Shown: positions 33,200-44,184 of the stretch, one piece after another | Layout of the letters: the number at the start of each line of letters is the position of its first letter | Numbering within the stretch: the stretch's first letter is position 1 | Source of the DNA: Symsagittifera roscoffensis | Taxonomy: Eukaryota > Xenacoelomorpha > Acoela > Convolutidae | Direction: 5' to 3' | Assembly: GCF_963678635.1 (NCBI RefSeq) | Contig: NC_087066.1 | Span: forward strand, 34,539,301-34,603,300 | DNA: 64,000 nt | The notes under the pieces: model-generated | What the model was told of the DNA's origin: nothing | What the model saw: the letters and a program-made list of their open reading frames with translations, nothing else | The model's database searches: none | Program-made: the position numbers and the translations under genes

Positions 33200-35300
33200 A
33201 GGAGGGTTGCCAAGAAGTTTAAGTCACTCCGGAGGGTTACTTCGGAGGGTTGTTAAGACACTTAGCCTACCTCGGAGGGTTACTTCGGAGGGTACCTTGA
33301 TCACCCAAGTTACTTCGGAGGGTCCCCCTAAATTTACTAAGGAGAGTCAATAAGATGCTTAATATGCTCCGGAGGGTTACTTCAGAGGGTTCCTCCAAAA
33401 TTTTCAAATTTCTGAACCTCATTTAGAAGGGCCTTCAATTAACTTCAGGAAACGTCAAAAGAAGCTAAATTCTCTATGGGGGGCTGTTTTAACTTCTTTG
33501 GATGATCTCGTGGAAATTTTCCACTTGGGAGGGTTGCTAAGGGGTTTAGCTGACTCCGGAGGGTTACTTCGGAGGGTTGCCCAAAAATCAAGAAAAAAGG
33601 TTATGCTACCGCAATAAAGTCTCCAAAAGCGGTCCACCTGACTTAAAACTAGGTTGGCTGACATGCTCAATCTTCCCAGTAGGATAAAAAGGTGTTTTGA
33701 TAAAATTTTCTGCCGCTCGGAGGGTTACTTATAATTTGGACCCTCCGAACCAACAAATTCTAAAAAAATTTTCTTTTCCGAGATTATCAACCCGAAAACG
33801 GTTGCGGTCCGGAAAAGTGGTCCAAAACATCGACTTATGGTACCAAAAGTATCCCGATCGGTTGGCTAGTCTTTGAGAAATTGCCAAAAACGTGTTTGTT
33901 CAAATGGCCTTTTTTCACCACCTATATAGGTTCTGAGAAACTTTTTCCGCAATTCCTATTGAAATAGCCTAAAAATAATTGAAACGAGCGTAGTAACCCT
34001 GTACGGCACTGGAATTATGCAAAAAACCGGACCACAATTGGTTTGAAGACAAAAATTTGGCCAATAACTATCAAATTTGGACCCTCCGATTCCTTCCTTT
34101 TCCAATTCTTAAGTCGTTAGCTCTATCCACGGAGCTAATCGGAGGGTTACTCAAGAATTTTTCTGACAGCCGAGCACGTTATGCTAGAACGCTCCTAACA
34201 CAAAAAATTTTATTGCTATAACTCTAAAAACTCAAAAACTCGATCCCCAAAACAGATTGACAAATTTCAGAAAATTATCAAAAATTTGATCGAAAAATTT
34301 TGGTTATTTCCAACTTTTACTGAGTCTTTTCTCACGCCGTTTCTTCAGTTAGGGGGATGGAATTACGTAGCTACGCCCTATATAAAAGCTTTTTGCTGTT
34401 CGGGAAAGCTCGGATATCCAAAAGTTTGGGGGTCTACAGTTTGGTCGAAAATCGATAATTTTCGACAAAATTTGGGTGTTTCTTGGGTCTAATTAGGAGA
34501 TAAGTAATATGTAATAAGGATAATAACCTATTAGTAGTCGTTAATGAATAGTACTATACCCTCTTTTGCACCAAAATACTCGAATTAAGACCCTTAACTC
34601 GGAAATTTGTAATCGATGGAGGGTACAATCGGACCGCGCCAATCGTGCACCCCACCACTTAAGTTTTGATGAAATAGTACCCGAATGATAAAAAAATTGT
34701 TTCAACGATACCCAACAGTCGTTGTGGATGTTGTCCCCGATGTCCTTGTTGAGTGTGGAACACGTCGGTCAGCTTGCCACTCTACCCTCCGGCCACCGGC
34801 AAAATCACCATTAACGTGCTTAAATACTCAAATTACACTCAAGGGAGGGTATCCAACCCTTCACCAAAACACACAATCTTTCTATCAGAAACGATATAAA
34901 TTAATCTGAAAAAACAACAAATAGGAAGGTCAGATCACATATCGTCCGGAAATAACATATAAACTGTCACTTTATGCATTTTGTACTGTTTTTGGTCTTT
35001 TTTGGATTTTTTACTGTTTTTTGTACTTTTTTGTTTTCAGATAAATTTATTTTTGGCTTTTTCTTGGTTATACACTATTTTTGTTTGGTTTTACGCTTTC
35101 TCTTTAATTGTTTTTGGTCCTGGGACCTCGGGACAAGCGGGCTCTAGATTTCCCACCTAACCCTCCGGCCCCCGGAATTTTCGGTGTTAACTAAGTTAAA
35201 AAGCTAAATAGAACTAGACGGAGGGTACGCACCTTCCCCCTAGTACAATAACGGTCATTAAGGCCTCTAACTCGGGCATACGCCCGGAGCGGAGGGTTCG
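33200..35300 (-). repeat. GGAGGGT motif array in the 5' leader
   Basis: The 7-mer GGAGGGT occurs about 16 times on the + strand (ACCCTCC in element RNA), often as CCGGAGGGTTACTTCGGAGGGT. The inverse occurs four times (33741, 34080, 34785, 35158). The remaining leader sequence, 32225-35375, has no protein-like reading frame. Confidence 0.75.
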
Positions 35301-35343
35301 TCGCTGAAACGCTTGCTGATCATGATGGTCTCATGCCTTTAAC

Positions 35344-35363
35344 AGGCCCACCCAGGAGCGCCA
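35344..35363 (-). promoter_or_regulatory. Primer-binding-site candidate
   Basis: On the minus strand, TGGCGCTCCTGGGTGGGCCT starts 12 nt after the 5' LTR. It begins with TGG as expected for pairing to a tRNA CCA end. The 12-nt gap is longer than usual and I cannot name the tRNA. Confidence 0.4.
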
Positions 35364-35375
35364 TAAAAACGTCTA

Positions 35376-36258
35376 TGTAACATTCGCCCAAATACTACAC
35401 AGCGACGGAGCGTAGAAAAAGTACCAATTATCGACTGGCAGGCGTCAGTTACCTTAATCCTACTCGTTTTTTACCGTCTCGACCTTGCCAGTTGATTTTC
35501 TGGTCTGTTAGGGCTAAGTAAAAAGTTACTATTTTTTGGCCATCAGTCAAACGACTTTTGATCAGCTTTCGTTTACATGCCAACACAAGCACATAGCTGA
35601 GTCTCGGATCCTCAGACTACGTGATTGTCATTAAAAACACGGCTCGAACAACCTATTTTAATATGTTTTTGTGTGACAGTTCTATATTAAATCCATTGGA
35701 GATGGATTGACCCTTTCCTCTTTCTAGCTACTCATATTCTAAAATATCAAACAAAACCGGTGTTAATTCAAAGTTTCACGACATCCAAGTAGCTACAAAG
35801 TCAGTTTTATATAGTCCCTTCACATACAACAGTCTCTGGGGGACCAAGCCTCCGCTCCCGTAATCTTCCTGAGATAACGTTCTTATCTCTCCCAATTTGT
35901 GGCACGGTAGGGTTCCGTGGAATATTCCTTCCCAACTGAAGCTTCCTTCTCCACTAATATCCACTGCAAAGGTTCTTATCGTGTGTTGTTGCCACGATAA
36001 AAGGCTTCGTATTTCTCGTCTCTTGTGCGACCGTTTTCCACAATATTTGTCGTTGTTCTGTTTTTTCGTCCCTTTCAGTCAAAATGGCCGTCTTTTTCTA
36101 TTTCTCAGAAATATTCACTCTTCAATCAAAATTTTAAAAATAAAAATTCTAGAATATTCCTACCCTCCTTCGCAATAATTTTTCGTAACTAAGGCCTTTA
36201 TTCGTTTCCTTTCGTGTCGCCGGAAGGTTGCGCTGTGCCAATCTGGCAGAATGGCACA
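35376..36258 (-). repeat. 5' LTR of the giant element
   Basis: 883 bp, TG...CA, direct repeat of 12318-13171. Compared with that copy it has an extra block of about 25 bp near 36078-36103 and a 5-bp extra near 36185. A minus-strand AATAAA lies at 36197-36202. Confidence 0.95.
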
Positions 36259-36797
36259 ATTAGATCTTCCTCGGGATCATGTGATGCCATTACTTTCCAG
36301 TCAGTTTTCGAAAAATTTATATCTCCATTTATCAATATTTTTTCACAATTCAAGTCTTTTGCAGTTGCACTAATTTTTGGTCAGAAAATCAACAATAGAA
36401 AAGACTGTTGGTCTATGTGGGCTATCTTTTGGTGGGCAATAAACACAGCCATTGAGAGGGGGTATATTTTAGAAATTAATTAGTCTCAATGTAACTTGTT
36501 TAATATTTGAGTTAATCGGTACATGTTGTTGTTTAGAATTGTTTCTGATGGCAATTAAGACAACGCCATGTTTAGTCTGGTTATTTTTGATGGTCGATCA
36601 AATCTGTATATTTCGAAATCTGGTAAGAAAAGAGTTTCGGATCTTACTTCATCAGTCAGCCATGTTTCAGTTAGGCATAAAATATGTTTATTTGAAAGAC
36701 AGATTGCATTTGCTAAACAAGTTAGCCGTGACCTTTCTTTTAAACTTCTTACATTAAAGCTGAGTATTGTTGATACCAGTTTTTGTATTTGGGTTAG
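36259..36797 (-). pseudogene. 5' half of split LINE ORF2: AP endonuclease
   Basis: Minus-strand endonuclease blocks: LSFNVRSLKE near 36755, LCLTETWLTDEV near 36660, VYCPPKDS near 36440 and INGDINFSKTDW near 36310 (the GDxN motif). The coding frame runs up to the LTR end at 36258 and its continuation lies at 12317. It has at least one stop and one frame change. Confidence 0.82.
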
Positions 36798-37690
36798 TCA
36801 GGCTGAATCGTCATCGGGTTTTACCTCTACCCATCCTTTTTCAGTTTTTCTAATTGATTTTAGATTTCTTAGTCGGAGTTGTGTGCTCTCGAATTTTCCC
36901 GATTGAATGAAACCACGTCTTGTTTTAATCATGTTGTTTTCGATTTCCTGTTCATCATGTGTTAGCTCTTTGCTTATGAATACTTTGTGTTCGTAGCCTT
37001 TGAGCTTGTATATAGAAAGAAGGATTCTTCGTTTCTCCCATGGCGCAGAGACTCTTAGAACTAACGGATGATTTTTATTTTCCGAGTCTTCCATATCAAT
37101 CAGTGTCTATCGCCCGCTCTACTTTCATCTGTTCACGGTTCCCGAGTACCACAACTCGGCCTGTCGTTGCACACCGTTTTGGATGGTTTGATGCTGTGCA
37201 TTTTTACTATATTGAAAGTGTCTGTTTCTGTTCTGTATTTTTCAGATCAAAATTAAAAAAAAAAATTCCGAGTCTTCTGAGATCACTTATTGGGCACTTG
37301 ACGTCCATCACATCAAGAAGATGAATCACTTTTTGCATATCTTGGTCTGCTCTTGACCTGGCGTCTGTTGCCTCTGACTCGGGTATGCCTCTTATGCGTA
37401 TGCCATCGTATTCTTTTTGGGATGCTTTCCCGTTTTTGGGTGTGGGTTTTTTCGCTTCTGGCGCAACTTGTTTTTGTTGCATTTCTGATTTGATTTCAAT
37501 CATCGCTTCCTTGAGTTCTTTGGTGCCTTCTTCGATTGTTTGTGTTTTTTGAGTGCTTTCATTCGCATGTTTAGTATTAATAATTGCATCCTTCTGGTTA
37601 TTTTCCACACATCTGTTACATAACAGAAGAACATTCTTGTTCAGTTGTTTCAATACGTTTATGGCATTTTCTAGTTGCTCTCACTGAGTC
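36798..37690 (-). pseudogene. LINE ORF1 (split LINE), disrupted
   Basis: Two pieces on the minus strand. The first, 37653-37207, has a coiled-coil-like region (EEGTKELKEAMIEIKSEMQQ) and then IRIRGIPESEATDARSRADQ and VMDVKCPISDLRRLG. After about 110 bp of unrelated frame, 37094-36798 carries HPLVLRVSAPWEKRRILLS and VFISKELTHDEQEIE. These match the layout of the ORF1 block at 5700-6135 (GIPE, FRLGK, LLVGFKK.W.VRK, L.R.LT.DE), so it is the same kind of RNA-binding LINE ORF1. Its 5' end lies about 40 bp from the TCERG1 start codon. Confidence 0.78.
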
Positions 37691-37726
37691 AGAAACTTCA
37701 TCAGTGTCTCTTGAATTTTGAGATGA

Positions 37727-40700
37727 ATGGACGAACAGAATAATACCAACGAAAATATGAGCAGTGAAAAGCAGTCGGAAGATCAAACATCGTCGAAACC
37801 AGATGAGAAAATAGACGTGACAAAGTCAAGCGATGATAGAAACCGAGAAGATGATATGCCTGGCAGTACGACGCAATTATTAAAAGTAAGTGAAATAGAA
37901 GAGCTAAATCGTGAAGCAGACATTGAAGATTCTCAATCGGCGTTTGAAGTAGCTCCCACAGTCTCAAGTCAGCCTAATTTTTCAAGTATTGAAAATGCTG
38001 CTCCTGATTCTGACCATAAATCATTAGAAATCATCAATAAGGTGTCCATTGTGCCTAGCAGTATAGTTGCTGAGCCTCAAAAAAATGTAACCAACTCTAT
38101 GCAAGTACAAACAGCATCCGTTAACTCAACTGCTCTACCACTTGGTCCTCCAATGGTCCCACAGATGCCAATGATCAGACCACCACAAGCACAATCTCAG
38201 ATACCGGCTCCTGATGTATGGGTGGAGACACCTGGACCAGACGGGAAGGTGTACTTCTACCATGCGCAGACGAGGCAGACGCAATGGACTAGACCGGATA
38301 AGACAACTGTGATCACACAAGAAGAATTTAAGAAGATGGTACTTACAATTAGCTCCACTCTTGGGGCACTCCCGAATCTTCCGCCACAAGGAAATAATCC
38401 ACAGGCACGCTTGAGGTTTGGTCAACCCGCGTCAAGTACATTGCCACCCTCCCCACACTTCAATCAGACCGGAGGTCCGCCACATATGTATCCTAGAGTA
38501 CCACCGCAGCATACACATCCTCCATTTATGAATACAAATGGTGGACCTCCGGCAACAATGGGAGGGATGCCTTTACCCAATCTTCCAAGACCTGCAATGC
38601 CTCCACCAAATTTCGCTGCAATGCTGCCTCCTGGAATGGGAGGTCTCAACGGACAGAATGGTCCAGGGAGGCCACCTACTATGCATGTGCAGCACCCTCC
38701 TCCGGGAATGCCGCCTCATAGGCCACCTCAACATGTAAATATGAACCCAGGTATAGGTATGCCTCCAAATCACCCAATGGGACCCCCTCAGCTTCTCCCA
38801 CACATGCAAGCATCAGCAGTGAATGGACCTCCTCCAGGGGCTCCGAATATTCCTAGTGTGCAGCCTCCTCAGCTGGGAAATGGGGGAAGTGAATGGGCTG
38901 AGAATGTAACTCCAGATGGGAAGATGTACTGGTACAATGTAAGGACAATGCAGACTACTTGGGTGAAGCCGCGGCAGGTAGAAGAGGAAGAAAGAATGAA
39001 AAAAGAAAGAGAGGAGTTAGAAAAAGTAGAGAAACAGAAAAGAGAGAAAGAGGAAAAAGATAAACTGGAAAAGGAGGCCAAAGAGGCAGAGGCCAAGGCC
39101 CGTGCCAAGCCAGTGGCTTCTGAACCTGTACCTCACAGCGCTTGGTGCGTTGTATTTACTGGGGACAACCGGGTGTTTTACTTCAATCCTTCTTCTAAAT
39201 TGTCTGTGTGGCACAGACCCGAAGAACTGTTACACAACAAAGACGTAGATAGAATTCTTACGAGCCCATCACATAGAAACAATAACAACTCAAAAAATTC
39301 TTCCGATGTGCCAGGTAAAGATTTAATGAGCACAGTAGAGAAGACTTTAATGCAGGAAGAGGGAACTGAAATATTGGGTCAGACAGCCGTACTCGAAGAC
39401 AGTGAAGGTCCAGCAGCGAAAAAAAAGAGAACCGAAGAGGCTGCTCAGCAGGTAGATGAGGCCAGAGTTGCCAATTTGCGGGCCGCTATACCCCTGGAAA
39501 CTAGGCAGCAACAATTCATGGAAATGTTGCAGGAGAGAAGTGTGTCGGCCTTTTCAACGTGGGATAAGGAGCTACCCAAGATAGTTTTTGATCATAGGTA
39601 CAGTCTGTTGTCGGCCAAAGAGAGGAAAACAATGTTTGACACTTTCACGCGCCTCAAGGCCGAGGAAGAGCGGAAAGAGAAGAGTCATAGACTTAAAGAG
39701 AAGAGAGAACAGTTCAAGACACTTCTAGAGGAGTCGAGTATAACACCAAGAATGACTTTCAATGAGTGGGTGGCCAAAGGTTGGAGTAAAGATGTTCGTT
39801 TCAAAGCGGTCGAGAAAAACAGGGAAAGGGAGAGCATGTTCGAAGAGTTTGTGAGTCAATTAAGACAGAAGGAGCAAGATAGCAGTAAAGCAAAGCTGAG
39901 TAATTTGAAAGATGAGTTTCTTTGCCTATTGGCGGAACAGAAGTACCTAGATGATAGTGCCCGTTGGAGCAAACTAAAAAGTGTTCTGGAGGACGATAGT
40001 AGATACAGAGCAGTGCCGTCATCCACTCTGCGAGAGCAATGGTTCACTGAGTATATACAGCAGTTAAGAAGAACTGCTGGCGACGAGGACGTTAGCATTA
40101 ACCCTGGCCAGTTAGAAGAGCAAGAGAGACGTAGACGAATGGAGGAGAGCTTAAGGATACGAGAGGAAGCAGTAGAAAGGGAAAGAGAATTGAATCAGAG
40201 GCAGATCTCAGAGCAGAGACTGCATCATAGGAGAGAGGAAACGGTTCTCAGGTTCAATGCACTCTTACAAGATATCATCAAAGACGCAGAGATGACGTGG
40301 AAAAGTGGGCGAAGATTGTTGAAGAAAGATCATAGGTGGGAGGAGGATAGAGATAGAGATAAAGAGAAGGAACAAGGAAGTAGTGCTCTCCTCTCGAGGG
40401 ATGACAAAGAAGAGTTATTCAAGCAACACGTACAACAGTTGGGCGAAAAGCGCAAACAGCAGTTCAGAGAAATGTTGGACCAATGCGAAGGTATCTCCTT
40501 TACGACCACTTGGAGAGAGGCGAAACGAAGGTTGAGAGATGAACCGCGATGGGAGAAAGTGAGTAGCAATGACAGAACTAGAGAAAGGGAGTTCGAGGCA
40601 TGGCGGGAGAGTGCATACATGCGGGCTAAACATAATTTCAAAGAATTGTTGCGTGAGACGAGAATGATCACACATAAAAGTCACTCCTTGGTCAGACAAA

Positions 40701-41128
40701 GCGAACAGCACATGCATGATATCGAAGAGATTCTTAAGGTATGTTTATTTGGTACACTTTGAGGTATTTGACAGCATACTTACTGGTATACATAAAAAGA
40801 AATCCTTGTAGATTATCTGTGAAAACATCCGGCTCTTGGAAATAAACTAAGATGAAAATATATGATGGTTTTCAATGTTTCAGAATATTGTGGGCCTTTT
40901 TACTAAAACAATTGAATTTGTTCGGAAACTTCGTATTCTTTTGTTTAGAAAGACAAGAGGTATCTAGTGTTAAACAGCATCAATCAAGAGAGGCGAAAGA
41001 TGATTATCAACTATTTGGAGGATGTCAGTAAGAGGGGGCCCCCTCCTCCACCTACTGCATCCGACCCTACACGTAGAAACTTACCCCCACTTTTGCACCC
41101 TACGTCTTCCAACGCGACAGCAGAATAG
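37727..41128 (+). CDS. TCERG1: Transcription elongation regulator 1 (CA150), two coding exons
   Basis: Exon 1 is 37727-40738 and exon 2 is 40949-41128 (stop TAG). The intron 40739-40948 is GT-AG in phase 0. The product is 1,063 residues. Three WW domains are seen: DVWVETPGPDGKVYFYH (about residue 163), SEWAENVTPDGKMYWYN (about 387) and SAWCVVFTGDNRVFYFN (about 470). A Pro/Met-rich segment lies between WW1 and WW2, a charged KE-rich helix after WW2, and six FF repeats follow (from about residue 588), the last spanning the intron. The C-terminus RGPPPPPTASDPTRR is the family signature. TCERG1 couples elongating RNA polymerase II and splicing: WW domains bind proline-rich splicing factors and FF repeats bind the phosphorylated CTD. 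Another ATG lies four bases upstream in a different frame; I chose 37727 because it opens the conserved frame. Confidence 0.97.
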
Positions 41129-41211
41129 AGCGTAAAATGTTTGCCGCGATTTCAGACATTGCATGGCCAAGTTTTGTTTAGACGCCCTTTCCTTCGGAAA
41201 ATGGTGGAGCA

Positions 41212-41217
41212 AATAAA
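41212..41217 (+). terminator. Polyadenylation signal of TCERG1
   Basis: AATAAA 84 bp after the TCERG1 stop, a normal distance for a short 3' UTR. Confidence 0.6.
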
Positions 41218-42099
41218 ATTGTGCGAAGAGAAAACTATTGAAAATACTTGTGATAAATGCTGATGTTATTAAAGCTCATTTTGTTCGTTCATTGCAATAA
41301 CTCACCTAATCAATAGATACTGTAATCTAAATGTTTTTTTTTTTCATTCTGCTGACAATACTATTTGAGGTGGCCCATTTGTAACGCTTATCATTTTGGA
41401 AAAAAAGCTGTCGCAGATAGCATCAAAAGTTATTGAACGCCACATTATTCAGCTTGCAATTGAACGCTTGCGCGATTTTTCTTACATTGTTAAAAATTTA
41501 TCGAATTGCTGCAAAGTTAAATATAAGTTACTGAAAGAAATTTCATAGTTTGTATTTTAATTAGCTTTGCGATAAGCAAGGGTTTTGCAATCGGCTACTA
41601 GACTTTTTTACTATAATTTAGTTTTTTCACAGGACTCATCTGAACTCATTCCTTAGAAGCCTCTATTTACCTCTCTTTTTACTTGCGAAGCAAGTATTTT
41701 AGTACGAACCTTCTTTTTTTTCCAATCTAAGTCGCAAATATTTGTGCCACTTTTGGGGCACCTTTACAGTTTTTTCAAAGCATGTGCTTTGACATTCCAA
41801 TAGTAATAAGTTAACACTGTTGATGCATTTTTAATTCATCAAATCAACCGAAAAAGGTGATTTAGTTCAAACAACAAGAAATTTGAGAAATTTTCTAACT
41901 CTTTCTAAGATATCTCGCAATTTTTTGAAATGCATAATTTATACGTAATAAAAATTAGTGTGAATGCCTTGAGTTTGTTATATTCCAATCTATTACTTGC
42001 AAAATTGAGTCTATTAGTTTTTGGTGCCACTTTTGCTGAATAGATTTGGCTATTTATTAGCATATATAGCTGCTTTATTCGTGACTAGTGTTTGTCGGA
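41218..42099. other. Intergenic, AT-rich
   Basis: No gene. Short TTGCGATAAGCAAG/TTGCGAAGCAAG-type palindromes occur near 41568 and 41681 and recur near 52650 and 53895, so they probably belong to a low-copy repeat. Confidence 0.4.
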
Positions 42100-42182
42100 T
42101 GTTGTGTGGCTGAGTGGATAGTGCGTGAGGCTCAAAATTACTTGATTGCAGTAGGTTGCAGATTCAAATCCTACACGTAGCC
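42100..42182 (+). ncRNA. tRNA-Leu-like sequence (tRNA-derived SINE or tRNA pseudogene)
   Basis: It has an A-box-like TGGCTGAGTGGATAG and a B-box-like GATTCAAATCC with type II spacing. The outer 7-bp stem (GTTGTGT with ACGTAGC) pairs fully if G-T is allowed. A CTCAAAA loop would give anticodon CAA. The anticodon and T stems have mismatches, so a working tRNA is unlikely. Confidence 0.35.
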
Positions 42183-42860
42183 GAGTTTCTGCTAATTCGA
42201 GGGTTATTTCTACTTCCTTATTTCTTTTGATAGAGCTGCTTTTGGTCGTGTTCTCGCAAGTGTCTGCGAAGAACAGCTTCGCTTCTGTCTTAAAAATTTA
42301 CCATAGCAGGTTTACCATAGCGTTTTAAAATCTCTGTCCTGTTTGAAATTCGCTTTTTATAATAGTTGTAACTTTGACAACTCGATTTGTTTAAATTTCA
42401 TTTTTGTTTTGTTTTTGTTTCTTGTTTTCCCGATTGATAGCTTTAGGTCTATATTATAGCAGCTCAGTGGCCTCAGGTTGCGTCGTTCGACGAGTGAAAA
42501 AAGTTTTTGCCTGTGTGTGTGTTTTGAGGGTGAGGGGGACTTAATAACTGTTTATAAGTCTTAAGTTCTGTAGTTTTTTTCGCCTGCGTTACTTTGGAAA
42601 ATAAAGTTTCGTTTTACTTAAAAGTTGTGAAATGTCTGTAAAAGATTCTTGCGATGCTTGTTTTTTTTCAATATCAAACTTTTTTTAGCAAATCACTTTT
42701 TAGTGCTGTTGTGTTGACTGAGGTGCTTATTTGTCATTTAGTTTCCTTAAATGTGCCTTAACTGATGCAACTACGACACTTGGCATATTTGAACCATGAA
42801 GGTTTTTGAAATTACAGTGGCTATGGCTATACTTGCCATTAAGTGTCAATGAGAACTAAT

Positions 42861-42999
42861 TGTAATTACAAAAGTCGAAGCGTTGTCAAATTTGCCCGAC
42901 GGAAATCATAGTGACGAATTTTTCAAATGAAATCGCTTGGATTTGAAACTAGCATTTTCAAAATATAGGAGGTTCAACTCGACAGTTCTGCGATTCAAT
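42861..42999 (+). repeat. Direct repeat, copy 1 (~139 bp)
   Basis: Nearly identical (two or three mismatches) to 43379-43517. It begins TTGTAATTACAAAAGTCGAAG, of which the first 12 bases are a near-palindrome. The two copies flank about 380 bp of unrelated sequence. Confidence 0.9.
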
Positions 43000-43302
43000 T
43001 CAAGAGTTCTGCGCTGACCATTTGAATTAAATCTATTAAAAAAGCGGTTTCTGTAAACTTCGAATGTTTGATTAACCTGGCTGGGCTTGTTTTTATCAAC
43101 AGCTATGTTGGCTTAATCTTTTTCAGTGATCTAGCATAGTGTAACTTCTGTATCGTCAAAGGCAGTCAGCCGTCTTTGGTTTTTGACGCCAGGAATATTA
43201 ACTTCATTAGTCGTTTTTTTTTCACGCCATATAAGAAGCGAGCCATGTTTATCAAGTTTCCAAAAAATACAATTAGTCCTAAATTCAAATTCCTAGTAGG
43301 TT

Positions 43303-43371
43303 ATTTTCCGGCAGGGGGTCGAATCCCTGAGAGTGGGGCGTCCCCCCCCCCCTTAAATCCGCCGAGTTTCT
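43303..43371 (-). mobile_element. Truncated copy of the 54034-54440 MITE end
   Basis: GGCAGGGGGTCGAATCCCTG, then a C run and TTAAATCCGCC, reads as the reverse complement of 54034-54100. The outermost TIR bases are missing, and the copy abuts the second 139-bp repeat. Confidence 0.65.
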
Positions 43372-43378
43372 GCCGAGT

Positions 43379-43517
43379 TGTAATTACAAAAGTCGAAGCG
43401 TTGTCAAATTTGCCCGACGGAAATCATAGTGACGAATTTTTCAAATGAAATCGCTTGGATTTGAAACTAGCATTTTCAAAATATAGGAGGTTGAACTCGA
43501 CAGTTCTGCGGTTCAAT
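43379..43517 (+). repeat. Direct repeat, copy 2 (~139 bp)
   Basis: Partner of 42861-42999. The repeats might be ends of a small non-autonomous element or the result of a local duplication. Confidence 0.9.
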
Positions 43518-44184
43518 TCAAATCGATTGTAAGCGGTTCAATTGTAACCATTTCGATTGTAACAACTTCTGATTCTTTTACAGCATCCACCTAATCTTGT
43601 TAGGTCGAAACTTATATTATCCCAAAAACACCTTTAATTACAAAAACAAAAATAGCACCTCATTTGCTTTAGCACTGCAGAAAAATAAAGACGACAGTTT
43701 TAAGAAAATTTGTCGTGTTTAAAGCTGATTGTCTTAGTTTGGAGACACTTACAAAAGAATCTAAGCATAATGAACGAGTTGACAATTTACATTTAGTGAA
43801 GCTCGATATCTGGTGCCTACAAAAACAAGCGCAACGCTATAGAACTTCTCGTGGTAGGATTTTTAGATCCTTCCATTTGTTTTTAAATGAGAATTATTAA
43901 AAGTGACTGATGAAATAGTTTTCATTGTTTTTTAACAGAAATTTTCAATATGTGAGTAAAACTGACTGTATATAAGAATAGAGATGGTAACGAGTGTCTG
44001 AATTCAACGCATTTTGAGCTGTTCTATGCTATATTTACGGATTCTAAACAGCTAACGCAGCAGTTGGCCTCGATTGTTTGGTTACCGTGTTACATTTCTT
44101 TCATCCTTGAGTGTAGTTGAGAACAATTTGTGCTTCAGAAAAGTATAGTGCTAACAAGCGAGTGGAGTCCAGAGACTTGAGAAG
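43518..44184. other. Intergenic and SLC35C1 5' region
   Basis: AT-rich. The promoter and 5' UTR of SLC35C1 should lie in the last few hundred bases, but I see no clear TATA or initiator. Confidence 0.4.

Larger units (their letters stand above)
12318..36258 (-). mobile_element. Giant Ty3/gypsy-type LTR retrotransposon (23.9 kb)
   Basis: Bounded by two direct LTRs that begin TG and end CA. The minus-strand order is 5' LTR, primer-binding-site candidate, 3.1-kb leader, gag, protease, RT, RNase H, integrase, macro-like domain, SGNH protein, ORF-X, ORF-Y, polypurine-like tract, 3' LTR. The RT-RNase H-integrase order is that of Ty3/gypsy. Typical members of that group are 5-8 kb, so more than 9 kb of coding sequence 3' of pol is exceptional. 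The element lies inside a LINE, whose coding frame is continuous across the insertion. Only ATT is duplicated at the two flanks, although 4-6 bp is usual. The LTRs differ at roughly three dozen positions by eye plus a few indels, so the insertion is not recent. Many nonsense codons make the copy inactive. Confidence 0.92.

Noticed and set aside
32237-35375. Protein-coding frames in the leader (for example 34286-34492, 34685-34909)
   Set aside because: Short, low similarity to anything, and riddled with the GGAGGGT repeat.
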